A stretch of DNA of 64,000 bases from Arenibacter hampyeongensis (GTDB lineage: Bacteria; Bacteroidota; Bacteroidia; Flavobacteriales; Flavobacteriaceae), in assembly GCF_002909255.1 (NCBI RefSeq), contig NZ_PIOB01000001.1, positions 1,240,001 through 1,304,000 on the forward strand, written 5' to 3'. Positions within the stretch are counted from its first letter, which is position 1. Every line of letters begins with the position of its first letter. The position numbers and the translations under genes were made by a program. Under the pieces are notes generated by a model that saw only the letters and a list, made by a program, of their open reading frames with translations, did no database searches and was not told the DNA's origin. Positions 16,787-25,303 of this stretch are shown piece by piece.

Positions 16787-17000
16787 AGTCGTACCCGATT
16801 GTTCTTAGGGAGCTGCTTTCCCGTAATTTCTTGGCTCAGCCACACAATGATAAGAGTAAGGCAAGACCTCTCGACTGCGCTCGAGGGGACATTAGTGTTA
16901 CACAAACATTGTCGGGTAGAGCCTATGCCGATAGATTTCTTGAGAAACCTCAATTATATTCATTGAATTTTTATTCAATTGTAATAATAATTTTTTATTT
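16787..17000. other. Intergenic region after era with a palindromic repeat
   Basis: No gene is supported. CCTCTCGACTGCGCTCGAGG (from 16867) is an imperfect palindrome of a type dispersed in flavobacterial genomes and related to the element at 14082. A frame running from era into this region has no family signal. Confidence 0.5.
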
Positions 17001-17100
17001 TGACTACTGACTACTGACTACTGACTACTGACTACTGACTACTGACTACTGACTACTGACTACTGACTACTGACTACTGACTACTGACTACTGACTACTG
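17001..17100. repeat. 14-copy heptanucleotide tandem repeat (TGACTAC)n
   Basis: TGACTAC is repeated exactly 14 times from 17001 to 17098, followed by TG. The stop codon of the minus-strand gene (17095-17097) lies inside the last copies. On the minus strand the unit CTAGTCA-type phase gives TAG or TGA-free frames only briefly: every frame meets TAG within 21 bases, so the array acts as an all-frame stop. Copy number is likely to vary by slippage. Confidence 0.97.
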
Positions 17101-17598
17101 CTGGTTTCCTTCTTTGGTGTGCCTAACCATAAACTCATGCAATTGATGCATTTGCGGCTTGCCTTTTCTTTTTCCGATTCTTCCAAAGAGATAAAGAATC
17201 ACCCATGCCACTACCATTAAAGCCATTAATCCCAATTGGAGTCCTATCTCCTTGCCCAAGGCGTTATTGGAATAGGCCCAAACTCCAAAAATGATGAACA
17301 ATGTGGCCACTCCGAAATGCACGAACATAAAAAATGTCCATAGGGTAGGGTTGGGGCCAAATAATCCATATATAATGCTATCTCCCTCTTCCTGGTCCAC
17401 CACCTCGATCTGCAGCTGAGGGGACCAAAAATGGGATTCCTGCTTATTGAATTTTATAAAAACATGTTGGTCGGATATCTTTACGATAAAAGGCGGAGTG
17501 TCCGCATTTTGGAATAATTGCAATATGGGTTTCGCAGGACCACTTAGGTTAATTTGGAACCTTGGTCTGAGGACAATTTCGTTGGGTAAAGCTTTCAA
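17095..17598 (-). CDS. Hypothetical membrane protein, two helices
   Basis: About 167 residues if translation starts at the TTG at 17598 (Met-Lys-Ala-Leu-Pro). A longer ATG-initiated frame begins at 17736 but its first 20 residues are the antisense of the Der P-loop, so that start is rejected. The N-terminal 90 residues form a soluble beta-rich part; two membrane helices follow (WTFFMFVHFGVATLFIIFGV and LQLGLMALMVVAWVILYLFG), then a basic tail ending in the heptanucleotide array. The family is unknown to me. It is divergent from der, whose start is only about 80 bases away. Confidence 0.65.
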   Translation of the reverse strand: MKALPNEIVLRPRFQINLSGPAKPILQLFQNADTPPFIVKISDQHVFIKFNKQESHFWSPQLQIEVVDQEEGDSIIYGLFGPNPTLWTFFMFVHFGVATLFIIFGVWAYSNNALGKEIGLQLGLMALMVVAWVILYLFGRIGKRKGKPQMHQLHEFMVRHTKEGNQQ

Positions 17599-17654
17599 AC
17601 TAGATGGCTGATAATTAGGATAAAAGATACTGTTTTTTCTTCGGATATAAATAG

Positions 17655-17662
17655 TACTTTTG
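17655..17662 (+). promoter_or_regulatory. Candidate -7 element of der
   Basis: TACTTTTG fits the TAnnTTTG consensus and ends 15 bases before the chosen der start, which would leave a very short leader. The -33 box is not obvious. Confidence 0.4.
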
Positions 17663-17677
17663 CAGCAAATTAAAAGT

Positions 17678-18982
17678 ATGAGTGCTATTGTAGCCATTGT
17701 AGGAAGACCTAATGTAGGCAAATCAACCTTTTTCAATCGATTAATTCAGAGAAGAGAGGCCATTGTTGATGCCGTTAGTGGGGTTACGCGTGACCGTCAT
17801 TATGGGAAGAGTGATTGGAACGGAGTGGAGTTTTCAGTGATCGATACCGGTGGATATGTATTGGGAAGTGATGATGTTTTTGAAAAAGAAATAGATAAGC
17901 AGGTAGAATTGGCTATAGATGAGGCAGATGCTATCATCTTTATGGTGGACGTGGAAGCTGGGGTTACAGGAATGGACGAAGATGTAGCCAATTTGTTGAG
18001 ACGTGTAAATAAGCCTGTTTTCCTAGTAATAAATAAAGTGGACAACGGTAAAAGAGCGGAAGATGCCGTGGAATTCTATTCGTTGGGTCTAGGGGAATAT
18101 TATACTATTGCCAGTATTAGTGGTAGTGGAACGGGCGACTTACTTGACGATTTGGTCAAAGTATTGCCGGAAAGGGAAAAGGAAAAGGACGACTTGCCGC
18201 GTTTTGCAGTGGTCGGAAGGCCTAATGCAGGTAAATCATCGTTTATCAATGCCCTTATTGGGGAAGAGAGATATATAGTGACAGATATTGCTGGCACTAC
18301 CAGAGATAGTATAGATACCAAATACAATAGATTTGGCTTTGAATTTAATTTGGTAGATACTGCCGGAATTCGTCGTAAGGCAAAAGTAAGGGAAGACCTG
18401 GAGTTCTATTCCGTAATGCGTTCGGTTAGAGCCATTGAGCATTCGGACGTGTGTATTCTTATGTTGGATGCCACACGTGGTTTTGACGGGCAGGTGGAAA
18501 ATATTTTCTGGTTGGCGCAACGCAACAATAAGGGAATCGTGATCTTGGTGAATAAATGGGATTTGATAGATGACAAGGAGACCAATACTATTAAGCATTA
18601 CACTCAGAAAATTAAGGAGGCCATAGCGCCTTTTACAGATGTGCCCATTCTTTTTATATCCGTTTTAACGAAACAGCGAATTTTTAAGGCCATCGAAACT
18701 GCCGTTCAGGTTTATGAGAATAGACAAAAAAAGGTGGTGACCAGAAAACTGAACGATATCATGTTGCCCATTATTGAAAACTATCCTCCACCGGCCTATA
18801 AGGATAAATATGTAAAAATAAAATTCTGTACCCAATTGCCGACACCTTATCCGCAATTTGCTTTTTTCTGTAACCTCCCCCAATATGTAAGGGACCCCTA
18901 TAAGCGATTTTTGGAGAATAAATTAAGGGAGAATTTCGATTTTACGGGGGTGCCCGTATCGGTCTTTATGAGAAAGAAATAG
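17678..18982 (+). CDS. der: Ribosome-assembly GTPase Der
   Basis: Der/EngA (434 residues) has two consecutive GTPase domains and a KH-like C-terminus and acts in 50S subunit maturation. P-loops are GRPNVGKST (near 8) and GRPNAGKSS (near 181); DTGGY and [10 protein letters not shown] are the two G3 motifs; NKVD and NKWD are the G4 motifs. I chose [11 protein letters not shown] rather than an ATG six codons upstream because the family starts just before the first beta strand and the upstream ATG overlaps the promoter element. Full length and intact. Confidence 0.95.
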   Translation: MSAIVAIVGRPNVGKSTFFNRLIQRREAIVDAVSGVTRDRHYGKSDWNGVEFSVIDTGGYVLGSDDVFEKEIDKQVELAIDEADAIIFMVDVEAGVTGMDEDVANLLRRVNKPVFLVINKVDNGKRAEDAVEFYSLGLGEYYTIASISGSGTGDLLDDLVKVLPEREKEKDDLPRFAVVGRPNAGKSSFINALIGEERYIVTDIAGTTRDSIDTKYNRFGFEFNLVDTAGIRRKAKVREDLEFYSVMRSVRAIEHSDVCILMLDATRGFDGQVENIFWLAQRNNKGIVILVNKWDLIDDKETNTIKHYTQKIKEAIAPFTDVPILFISVLTKQRIFKAIETAVQVYENRQKKVVTRKLNDIMLPIIENYPPPAYKDKYVKIKFCTQLPTPYPQFAFFCNLPQYVRDPYKRFLENKLRENFDFTGVPVSVFMRKK

Positions 18983-18984
18983 AA

Positions 18985-19010
18985 ATCCTTATTTATATTG
19001 GGATTTTTCT
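18985..19010 (+). terminator. Weak terminator after der
   Basis: AAATCC and GGATTT pair around an A/T-rich loop and are followed by a T-rich stretch. The stem is short, so this is tentative. Confidence 0.3.
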
Positions 19011-19114
19011 AAAGTCAGGGTCATAAAGTTCTGTTAACCATTTGGGTCGTAGTAGTTGTTGATATATTTTTGGGGACTTACCAAATTACCAAGAATACAA
19101 GACATACCAATCAA

Positions 19115-21874
19115 ATGCAGAAATTTTACTTTTCGCTCCTATTTTCTATTTTATTTTTTAGCCATTCCTTTTCCCAAGATTTTGTTTTAAGTGGGAAGAT
19201 CGTCGATGCCATTACTAAGGCTCCATTGGAGGCTTCTACTATTTATGCGGAATCCTTAAAGGATAGTTCCTTGATTTCCTATACCGTATCCGATCAAAAA
19301 GGGGTGTTTGAGTTGGAAGGCGATACAAGTCTTAAAGAAGTAAATGTTTTCTTCTCTTATAATGGCTATAAATCACATAAGGTAAAAGTTAAATTACAGC
19401 CCCAAGTGGATTTGGGCAATGTGCAATTGGAAGAGCAGGCCCAGGAATTGGATGGTGTTCTTATTGTGGGAGATCGGGTGCCAATTACCATTAAAAAGGA
19501 TACGCTGGAATTTAATGCGGATTCCTTTAAAACCAAGCCGGATGCTTCGGTAGAGGATGTGCTAAAAAAACTTCCAGGGGTAGAGGTGGATAGCGACGGT
19601 AAGATTACCGTGAACGGTAAGGAAGTAAACCAAGTACTGGTTAATGGGCAAGTGTTTTTTAGTAATGATCCCAAAGTAGCTACCAAAAGTTTGCCTAAGG
19701 ATATTATAAGCAAGATCCAAATTACCGATACCAAAACCAAGACGGAGGAATTTACCGGTGAATCTGGTGATGGTGAAAACAAGACCATTAATTTAACCAT
19801 AAAGGAAGATAAGAATAAGGGCTATTTGGGAAGAATGGCTGCGGGTTATGGTACCGATGAAAGATATCAATTAAATGGCTTGCTCAATTATTTCAACGAT
19901 AAAAAAAGGGTAAGTTTTATTGCCAGCTCCAATAACATTAACAATTCCGGGTTTTCTTTTGATGAGATCTATGATATGGTAGGAAATACCAGTGGAGGCT
20001 ATTCAGGGGCCCGGGAATCGGGGCTTATCAATAATTTTGGCAATGGTATTACTACTTCGTCCAACATAGGGACCAGTTACGCGAATTCTGAAAAAGGGGA
20101 ATATAAGATTGATGCCAATTACTTTTTTGGATATAGCGATTCTTATAATGACCAAAGGACAAGTAGGGAGAACATCTTGCCGGATAGTAGATATTTTACG
20201 GATAATGTATCCAATTTCGAGGGTTCTACCAATTCCAACCGTGGGGCGGCAAATATAGATTACGATGTGGACGAAACGTTTCGTATTACGGTACAGCCTT
20301 CCATGAGTGTCAATAGAACAAATTCGATCAACAGCAATAATAGGGTGTCCACTGATGAGAGTGGGGATTTGATCAATAGAAACGACAGGACAACTGTCAA
20401 CGACGGATTTCAAAGAAATTTTTCCAATCGACTTAGTGTAATGAAAAAGTTGGACACCATTGGCAAACTGATCAGCATTACCTTTTCCAATGACAATTCG
20501 GAAAATGTGAATACTTCCAACCTAAATTCGATCAGGGAAATATTTGGGGATGATCCCAGCGTAGAAAACCTAGATCAACTGTCGGAGACGGACAATAAAA
20601 GAAATTCCTATGAATTGGAGGTAGATTATAGGCAGCCTTTGACCAGTAAACTTTTCTTGGATTTTGGTTATGAATACAGAAATGACCAAAGGGACAATGC
20701 CAAACAAGTAATGGACTATGATGCCAGTAGCAACGGCTACACCAACTTAAATTCAGCCTTGAGTTCCGATTTTATTTTCGATAATATTCAACAGTCACCT
20801 TCTTTTGGAATACGCGGTAATGGTGAAAAATTGAATTTTAGGGTGAATGCCTCCTATGTGATGACAGATCTAAAGAACCAAGATTATCTTCAGAATACCT
20901 CTTTTTCCAATTCCTATAAGAATTTAATGTTTAGGAGTCATTTTCGATACAACATCGATAAAAATAAACGTTTGTACCTAAGGTATAATTCTAGGCTCAA
21001 TATTCCGTCCGTAAATCAATTACAGCCTGTACCTAATATCAATGATCCTTTGAATGTAGTTATAGGTAACCCCAATTTGTTGCCCAGCGTTAACCACGGG
21101 ATAGATTTTAATTACAATAATTACAATTGGAAGGAACGCAGTGGGATATTTATTTATTCGGGAATCGATATTCAAAAGGATAGGGTGTCCGCCATCTCCA
21201 CAACGGATGACAATTTTTTAAGGACAACAAGATATACCAATATAGACGGGAATTATAGTGGGTACGGCGGAATGGGATATTCCAAGCAAATTAAGAAGGA
21301 TAGTACCTATACCATTAAATTTAATGTAAGGCCACGATTGAGTTTTGGAAGGCAGGTAAGTTTTACAAATGGTGTGGAGCTTAAAGCAAATAGTTTTGAT
21401 GTTACTCCCTATTTTTCAACTACCTTTAATTATAAGGAAAAAATAGAGATTGAACCTGGTTATAGTATAGGATTTAATAATACCACCTATAATTTGGATG
21501 GGTTGGATGATATTAAATTTACTTCGCAGAATGCCGAACTAAAGGTGACCACTTATTGGCCCAAGAATTTAATATGGGGCAATGACCTAAGATATAGCTA
21601 TAACGGCAATGTTGGTCCTGGGTTTAAAAAAGATGCCCTATTTTGGAATATGAGTCTCGGACTTCAAATGTTGAAGGATAAGGGGACCTTAAAGGTCTTG
21701 GCCTATGATTTGTTGGACCAAAATATAAATACCAGAAGAACCACCGGAGAAGATTATATTCAAGATTTTCAGGGTACCGTACTCCAGCAATATTTTATGG
21801 CCAGCTTTACCTATAAGTTTGATCAATTTGGAGGTAAATCACCTAGTGGTGGAGGTAGACGTCGTTACAATTAA
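19115..21874 (+). CDS. TonB-dependent receptor-like outer-membrane beta-barrel protein
   Basis: About 919 residues from MQKFYFSLLFSILFFSHSFS, a clear signal peptide; 15 extra residues from an upstream ATG lack signal features. A CarboxypepD-regulatory-like beta domain (about 23-115) is followed by a plug-like domain with EDVLKKLPGVEVDSDGKI and VLVNGQVFFSNDP, then a long barrel typical of the OMP_b-brl_3 family, ending in the characteristic GGGRRRYN tail. It sits in the outer membrane; the ligand is unknown. It is monocistronic and no SusD partner lies nearby, so uptake of a glycan is not implied. The function may be export-related or structural. Confidence 0.85.
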   Translation: MQKFYFSLLFSILFFSHSFSQDFVLSGKIVDAITKAPLEASTIYAESLKDSSLISYTVSDQKGVFELEGDTSLKEVNVFFSYNGYKSHKVKVKLQPQVDLGNVQLEEQAQELDGVLIVGDRVPITIKKDTLEFNADSFKTKPDASVEDVLKKLPGVEVDSDGKITVNGKEVNQVLVNGQVFFSNDPKVATKSLPKDIISKIQITDTKTKTEEFTGESGDGENKTINLTIKEDKNKGYLGRMAAGYGTDERYQLNGLLNYFNDKKRVSFIASSNNINNSGFSFDEIYDMVGNTSGGYSGARESGLINNFGNGITTSSNIGTSYANSEKGEYKIDANYFFGYSDSYNDQRTSRENILPDSRYFTDNVSNFEGSTNSNRGAANIDYDVDETFRITVQPSMSVNRTNSINSNNRVSTDESGDLINRNDRTTVNDGFQRNFSNRLSVMKKLDTIGKLISITFSNDNSENVNTSNLNSIREIFGDDPSVENLDQLSETDNKRNSYELEVDYRQPLTSKLFLDFGYEYRNDQRDNAKQVMDYDASSNGYTNLNSALSSDFIFDNIQQSPSFGIRGNGEKLNFRVNASYVMTDLKNQDYLQNTSFSNSYKNLMFRSHFRYNIDKNKRLYLRYNSRLNIPSVNQLQPVPNINDPLNVVIGNPNLLPSVNHGIDFNYNNYNWKERSGIFIYSGIDIQKDRVSAISTTDDNFLRTTRYTNIDGNYSGYGGMGYSKQIKKDSTYTIKFNVRPRLSFGRQVSFTNGVELKANSFDVTPYFSTTFNYKEKIEIEPGYSIGFNNTTYNLDGLDDIKFTSQNAELKVTTYWPKNLIWGNDLRYSYNGNVGPGFKKDALFWNMSLGLQMLKDKGTLKVLAYDLLDQNINTRRTTGEDYIQDFQGTVLQQYFMASFTYKFDQFGGKSPSGGGRRRYN

Positions 21875-21946
21875 TGTTTTTGTTCGATTTGTTTCTGGTT
21901 TGGTAGGGTTTCTGGATTGAATGGTTTTAAAACCATTGTTAAGTTC

Positions 21947-22052
21947 CGCAGTGATACCTTAACACATTGTTACATTAGTCCATTTTCAAATCACCAAATC
22001 ACCTCATTTTTAAATTAAAACATTTGTACATTAACACATTGGTATATTAACA
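21947..22052. repeat. Degenerate ACATT-rich intergenic repeat
   Basis: The spacer between two convergent genes has repeated words such as ACACATTGTTACATTAG and TTGTACATTAACACATTGG. This is a low-complexity, degenerate direct repeat of a kind frequent in flavobacterial spacers. No gene or strong terminator is seen. Confidence 0.45.
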
Positions 22053-22847
22053 CTACCACCCTCCAGAGGAGCCACCTCCACCGAAGCCTCCACCGCCGAA
22101 GCCTCCACCGAAACCACCTCCACTGCCGCCACCAAAGCCGCCGCCGGATGACCCCGATCTATAACCGCCTCGTCCCATATTGCTTAGGATAATAATGTCC
22201 CATAGGTCCATTCCTTTGCGGTTACCTCCCTTGCCACCTCCTCTTCTTCCCTTGTTGGAAAGAATGATGAGTATAACAATGAAAATAATGAATGGCAATA
22301 AGGTCTGAAATGGAAATCCCGGGGTTTTGTCAAAGCTGCGGTCTTCTTTAAACTCCCCATTAAGGACGTTAAAAATGGCGTCCGCTCCTTTGTTGAGGCC
22401 ATCGTAATATCTATCCTGCTTGAATTCCGGAATAATTACCGTTTCTATAATCCGTTTGGAAAGTGCATCTGTCAATAGTGGCTCAATGCCATATCCTGTA
22501 TTGATGGCAATTTTGCGGTCCTCCCTGGCCAATAAAATTAAAATACCATTGTCTTCCTTGGCTTGTCCAATACCCCAGGCATGTCCCCAGTTGGCACCTA
22601 AAAAGTTTATATTTTCCCCGTCAGTAGTTGAAATAATAGCCAGTACAATCTGCGTGGAAGTGCTATCTGAGTAGCGGATCAATTTTTGTTCCAGACTATT
22701 GGATTCCTGGGGAGAAAGTAGGCTTATATAATCATAAACACTTGTCTGTTCCTCAAGTTTTGGCTTTTCGGGAATTTTAAATTGGGCAACAGATATAGAG
22801 AAGCTGCATAAGACCAGTAATGGGAGGCTACCCTTTAGATACTTCAT
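22053..22847 (-). CDS. TPM-domain protein with Gly-rich tail (YgcG-like)
   Basis: The 264-residue protein starts with a signal peptide (about 1-21, ending SVAQ), followed by a TPM domain (about 35-165: YDYISLLSPQESNSLEQKL, ILILLAREDRKIAINTGYGI). A membrane helix follows (about 184-200), then an extreme Gly/Ser-rich tail (GGFGGGSGGGFGGG) ending in SSGGW. TPM domains resemble the plant thylakoid phosphatase fold; in bacteria they occur with LemA and are tied to envelope functions. It overlaps the upstream TPM gene by 20 bases and forms an operon with it and lemA. Confidence 0.88.
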   Translation of the reverse strand: MKYLKGSLPLLVLCSFSISVAQFKIPEKPKLEEQTSVYDYISLLSPQESNSLEQKLIRYSDSTSTQIVLAIISTTDGENINFLGANWGHAWGIGQAKEDNGILILLAREDRKIAINTGYGIEPLLTDALSKRIIETVIIPEFKQDRYYDGLNKGADAIFNVLNGEFKEDRSFDKTPGFPFQTLLPFIIFIVILIILSNKGRRGGGKGGNRKGMDLWDIIILSNMGRGGYRSGSSGGGFGGGSGGGFGGGFGGGGFGGGGSSGGW

Positions 22848-23265
22848 TGCTTAATTCATTGGGATTGTTATGCTGCCAAGGGAAATGGGTTTCCAATTCT
22901 TTGCCGGCCATGAGTATTCCTTCGATGATGCCTTGCTTAAATTGTCCTTTTTTAAAATGATATTCGAGGGTAGTTTTGGTAGTGTCCCAAAAATTATCGG
23001 GAACCACCTTGTTTATTCCCTTGTCCCCGTAAACAACAAACTTTTTGTCATTTACCGCGATGTAGATGAGGACTCCGTTTTCTTCTTTGGTATTGTCCAT
23101 TTTTAAGTAGTGAAATACCTCTTGGGCACGTTCAAAATGGGATTTATTGGACTGAGGTTCAATATGCACCCTAATTTCCCCAGAAGTATTTTTTTCGGCC
23201 TCAACAATGGCATTCACTATTTCCAATTCCTCATCGGCCGTTAAAAAGTCTTCTACTTTGGACAT
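22828..23265 (-). CDS. Second TPM-domain protein
   Basis: A 145-residue cytoplasmic-looking protein with a TPM domain over most of its length (AIVEAEKNTSGEIRVHIEP, NGVLIYIAVNDKKFVVYGD). It has no signal peptide or membrane helix, unlike its neighbour. Its 3' end overlaps the Gly-rich TPM gene by 20 bases and its start is 6 bases after the lemA stop, so the three genes form one translational unit. The LemA-TPM-TPM arrangement is common in Bacteroidetes; the biochemical role is unknown. Confidence 0.88.
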   Translation of the reverse strand: MSKVEDFLTADEELEIVNAIVEAEKNTSGEIRVHIEPQSNKSHFERAQEVFHYLKMDNTKEENGVLIYIAVNDKKFVVYGDKGINKVVPDNFWDTTKTTLEYHFKKGQFKQGIIEGILMAGKELETHFPWQHNNPNELSNEVSKG

Positions 23266-23271
23266 AAAATT

Positions 23272-23871
23272 TTAGTTGAATTCGAAATTCACGTCAGGTG
23301 CCTGCTCAGCACCGGCTTCCGATTTAAAGTAAGCCAATTCATCAAAATTGAAAAGACCTGCCAATACAGAATTGGGGAAGGTTTTTATATGATTGTTGTA
23401 TGGCAATACACTTTCGTTAAAACGATTTCGTTCTATGTTTATTCTGTTCTCCGTGCCTTCCAACTGTGACTGTAGTTCCAAGAAATTTTGATTTGCCTTC
23501 AGCTCCGGGTAGCGCTCTACGGTGACCAATAGACTTTTCAAAGCACCACTCAATCCCCCTTGAACCTCATTGAATCTTGCGAGTTGCTCCGGGGTAATGT
23601 TGGTGGGGTCAATGCTCACCGAAGTAGCTTTGGCTCTTGCTTCTATAACAGCTGTAAGTGTTCCTTTTTCAAAGTCTGCTGCACCCTGTACTGTCTTGAC
23701 AAGGTTGCCAATAAGGTCGTTCCGTCTTTGGTAGGCACTTTCCACATTGGCCCATGTCTGGGTGGAGGTCTCCTTAAGTTTAACAGCTGTATTGTTAAAA
23801 CCTACAGCCCATTGGTACAGGCCAATGCCTAAAACGACAAGGATAATTACCGGAATTAACCATTTTTTCAT
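23272..23871 (-). CDS. lemA: LemA family protein
   Basis: A 199-residue protein with one N-terminal membrane helix (about 4-22) and a long helical periplasmic or extracellular domain. Family signatures: YQRRNDLIGNLVKTVQG, EARAKATSVSIDP, YPELKANQNFLELQSQLEGTE (quoted in part) and YNNHIKTFPNSVLAG. LemA proteins are widespread membrane-anchored proteins of unresolved function, usually next to TPM genes as here. Full length. Confidence 0.94.
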   Translation of the reverse strand: MKKWLIPVIILVVLGIGLYQWAVGFNNTAVKLKETSTQTWANVESAYQRRNDLIGNLVKTVQGAADFEKGTLTAVIEARAKATSVSIDPTNITPEQLARFNEVQGGLSGALKSLLVTVERYPELKANQNFLELQSQLEGTENRINIERNRFNESVLPYNNHIKTFPNSVLAGLFNFDELAYFKSEAGAEQAPDVNFEFN

Positions 23872-23892
23872 GATCGGAGTATTTAAAGTTAT

Positions 23893-24222
23893 TTATAGTT
23901 GATTTTTAATTTTGATCAGCTCGGCCTTTACCTTTTCCAATTTTTGGATGACATCAAAGGTGGACAAAGTCTTTAGCTTGTCTTCCTTAAGATGAATCTT
24001 GGCCCCTTCCAAGGTAAAACCACGTTCTTTTACCAAATGGTAGATCAATTGGAGGTTCTTAATGTCCTGGGGGGTAAATTTTCTATTTCCTTTCGCATTT
24101 TTTTTAGGCTGCAGAACATCGAACTCCTTTTCCCAAAAACGAATAAGGGAGGCGTTCACATCAAAGGCATCGGCCACTTCACCAATACCATAATATCGTT
24201 TTTCCGGAAGATCTATATGCAT
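23893..24222 (-). CDS. MerR-family transcriptional regulator
   Basis: A 109-residue protein with an N-terminal MerR winged helix-turn-helix (YYGIGEVADAFDVNASLIRF, WEKEF) and a C-terminal coiled coil (about 80-109). It lacks a metal or drug sensor domain. Its ATG shares one base with the TAA of the upstream M23 peptidase gene (TAATG), so translation is coupled. This M23-MerR-LemA-TPM order is, to my memory, typical of flavobacteria; the regulated genes are unknown. Confidence 0.9.
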   Translation of the reverse strand: MHIDLPEKRYYGIGEVADAFDVNASLIRFWEKEFDVLQPKKNAKGNRKFTPQDIKNLQLIYHLVKERGFTLEGAKIHLKEDKLKTLSTFDVIQKLEKVKAELIKIKNQL

Positions 24223-25199
24223 TAATCCAGGGATTGATTTTCTTGGGTTGCGTATTTCAACATATTTTCGAATTCTTCCGCTGTTAAACTGCCGTAATAG
24301 AAGTTGATCGGGTTAATGCGTTCGTCATCTTTCCAAACCTCATAATGTAGGTGTGGCGCCTCGGAACGTCCTGTGCTTCCCACAAAGCCAATAAGATCGC
24401 CTCTTTTTACCTTTTGGCGGGCTTTAACATTATACTGGCTTAAATGGCCGTATAGGCTCATATATCCATAACCATGATCAATTCTTATATGTTTTCCGTA
24501 ACCCGAGGCGTTGTTGTCAGCTCGCGAAATAGTGCCGTCTCCAGAGGCGTATATCGGGGTTCCCTTGGGTGAGGTAAAATCCATTCCCCAGTGCATTTTT
24601 CTTGCCTTGGTAAAAGGATCGGAACGCCAACCGTAACCCGAGGCCATACGCGCAAGATCTTCGTTCTTTATAGGTTGTATTGCGGGTATTGCCGCCAATA
24701 ATTTTTCTTTTTCCTCTGCCAGCTTGGTAATCTCATCCAAGGATTTGGATTGTATTACCATTTGTTTTTGGATAATATCGAGCCTCTTGGTAGTGCTGAT
24801 GATCATTTCGGAATTGTTGAAACCTTCAAGGGATTTGTATCTATTGACCCCTCCGAATCCTGCCCTTCTCTGTTCTTCAGGTATTGGATTGGCCTCAAAA
24901 TACAATCTATAGATATTGTTGTCCCGGTCTTCAATATTGGCCAATACATTTTCTATCTGCTCCATTTTTTTGCCCAAAAATTCGAACTGGAGTTCATAAT
25001 TTTTAACCTCCCTGGCCAATGAAAGCTCACGTGGGGTGTTCACCAAATTGGTATTCAAAAGTAAGATGAGACCTAAAAACCCAAAAAGAAAAGACCCCAG
25101 AAAAAACAAGGCGATATTTCTATATCTTCTGGATTTTCTGGGTTCTATCTTCCGATATGATAGAGTGTCCGGATCGTAATAGTATTTTACCTTAGACAT
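24222..25199 (-). CDS. M23-family metallopeptidase, membrane-anchored
   Basis: A 325-residue protein with a cytoplasmic basic N-terminus, one membrane helix (about 27-50), a periplasmic coiled coil (about 60-180) and a C-terminal M23 (lysostaphin/LytM-type) domain. Zinc-site motifs are intact: HWGMDFTSPKGTP (His and Asp) and APHLHYEVW (HxH), plus GYGYMSLYGHLS. It probably cleaves peptidoglycan cross-links or activates amidases during growth or division. First gene of the minus-strand operon, divergent from alaS. Confidence 0.93.
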   Translation of the reverse strand: MSKVKYYYDPDTLSYRKIEPRKSRRYRNIALFFLGSFLFGFLGLILLLNTNLVNTPRELSLAREVKNYELQFEFLGKKMEQIENVLANIEDRDNNIYRLYFEANPIPEEQRRAGFGGVNRYKSLEGFNNSEMIISTTKRLDIIQKQMVIQSKSLDEITKLAEEKEKLLAAIPAIQPIKNEDLARMASGYGWRSDPFTKARKMHWGMDFTSPKGTPIYASGDGTISRADNNASGYGKHIRIDHGYGYMSLYGHLSQYNVKARQKVKRGDLIGFVGSTGRSEAPHLHYEVWKDDERINPINFYYGSLTAEEFENMLKYATQENQSLD

Positions 25200-25303
25200 G
25201 TATCTAATTTATTCTATTTTTGTGGTTGTGTTTATAGATAACTTGCAAATTCGCAAAATGTTTTCTAACAACCGTTAAATATATAAAAAGCTTACCAATT
25301 TAC

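Noticed and set aside
16735..17010. A 91-codon plus-strand frame overlapping the end of era
   Set aside because: It runs in another frame of era, then through the palindromic repeat, and has no family features.
17001..17100. CRISPR-like array
   Set aside because: The 7-base unit is contiguous with no spacers, so it is a minisatellite and not a CRISPR.
17599..17736. Long N-terminus of the membrane protein beside der
   Set aside because: This part is exactly antisense to the conserved Der P-loop codons and carries no independent signal.
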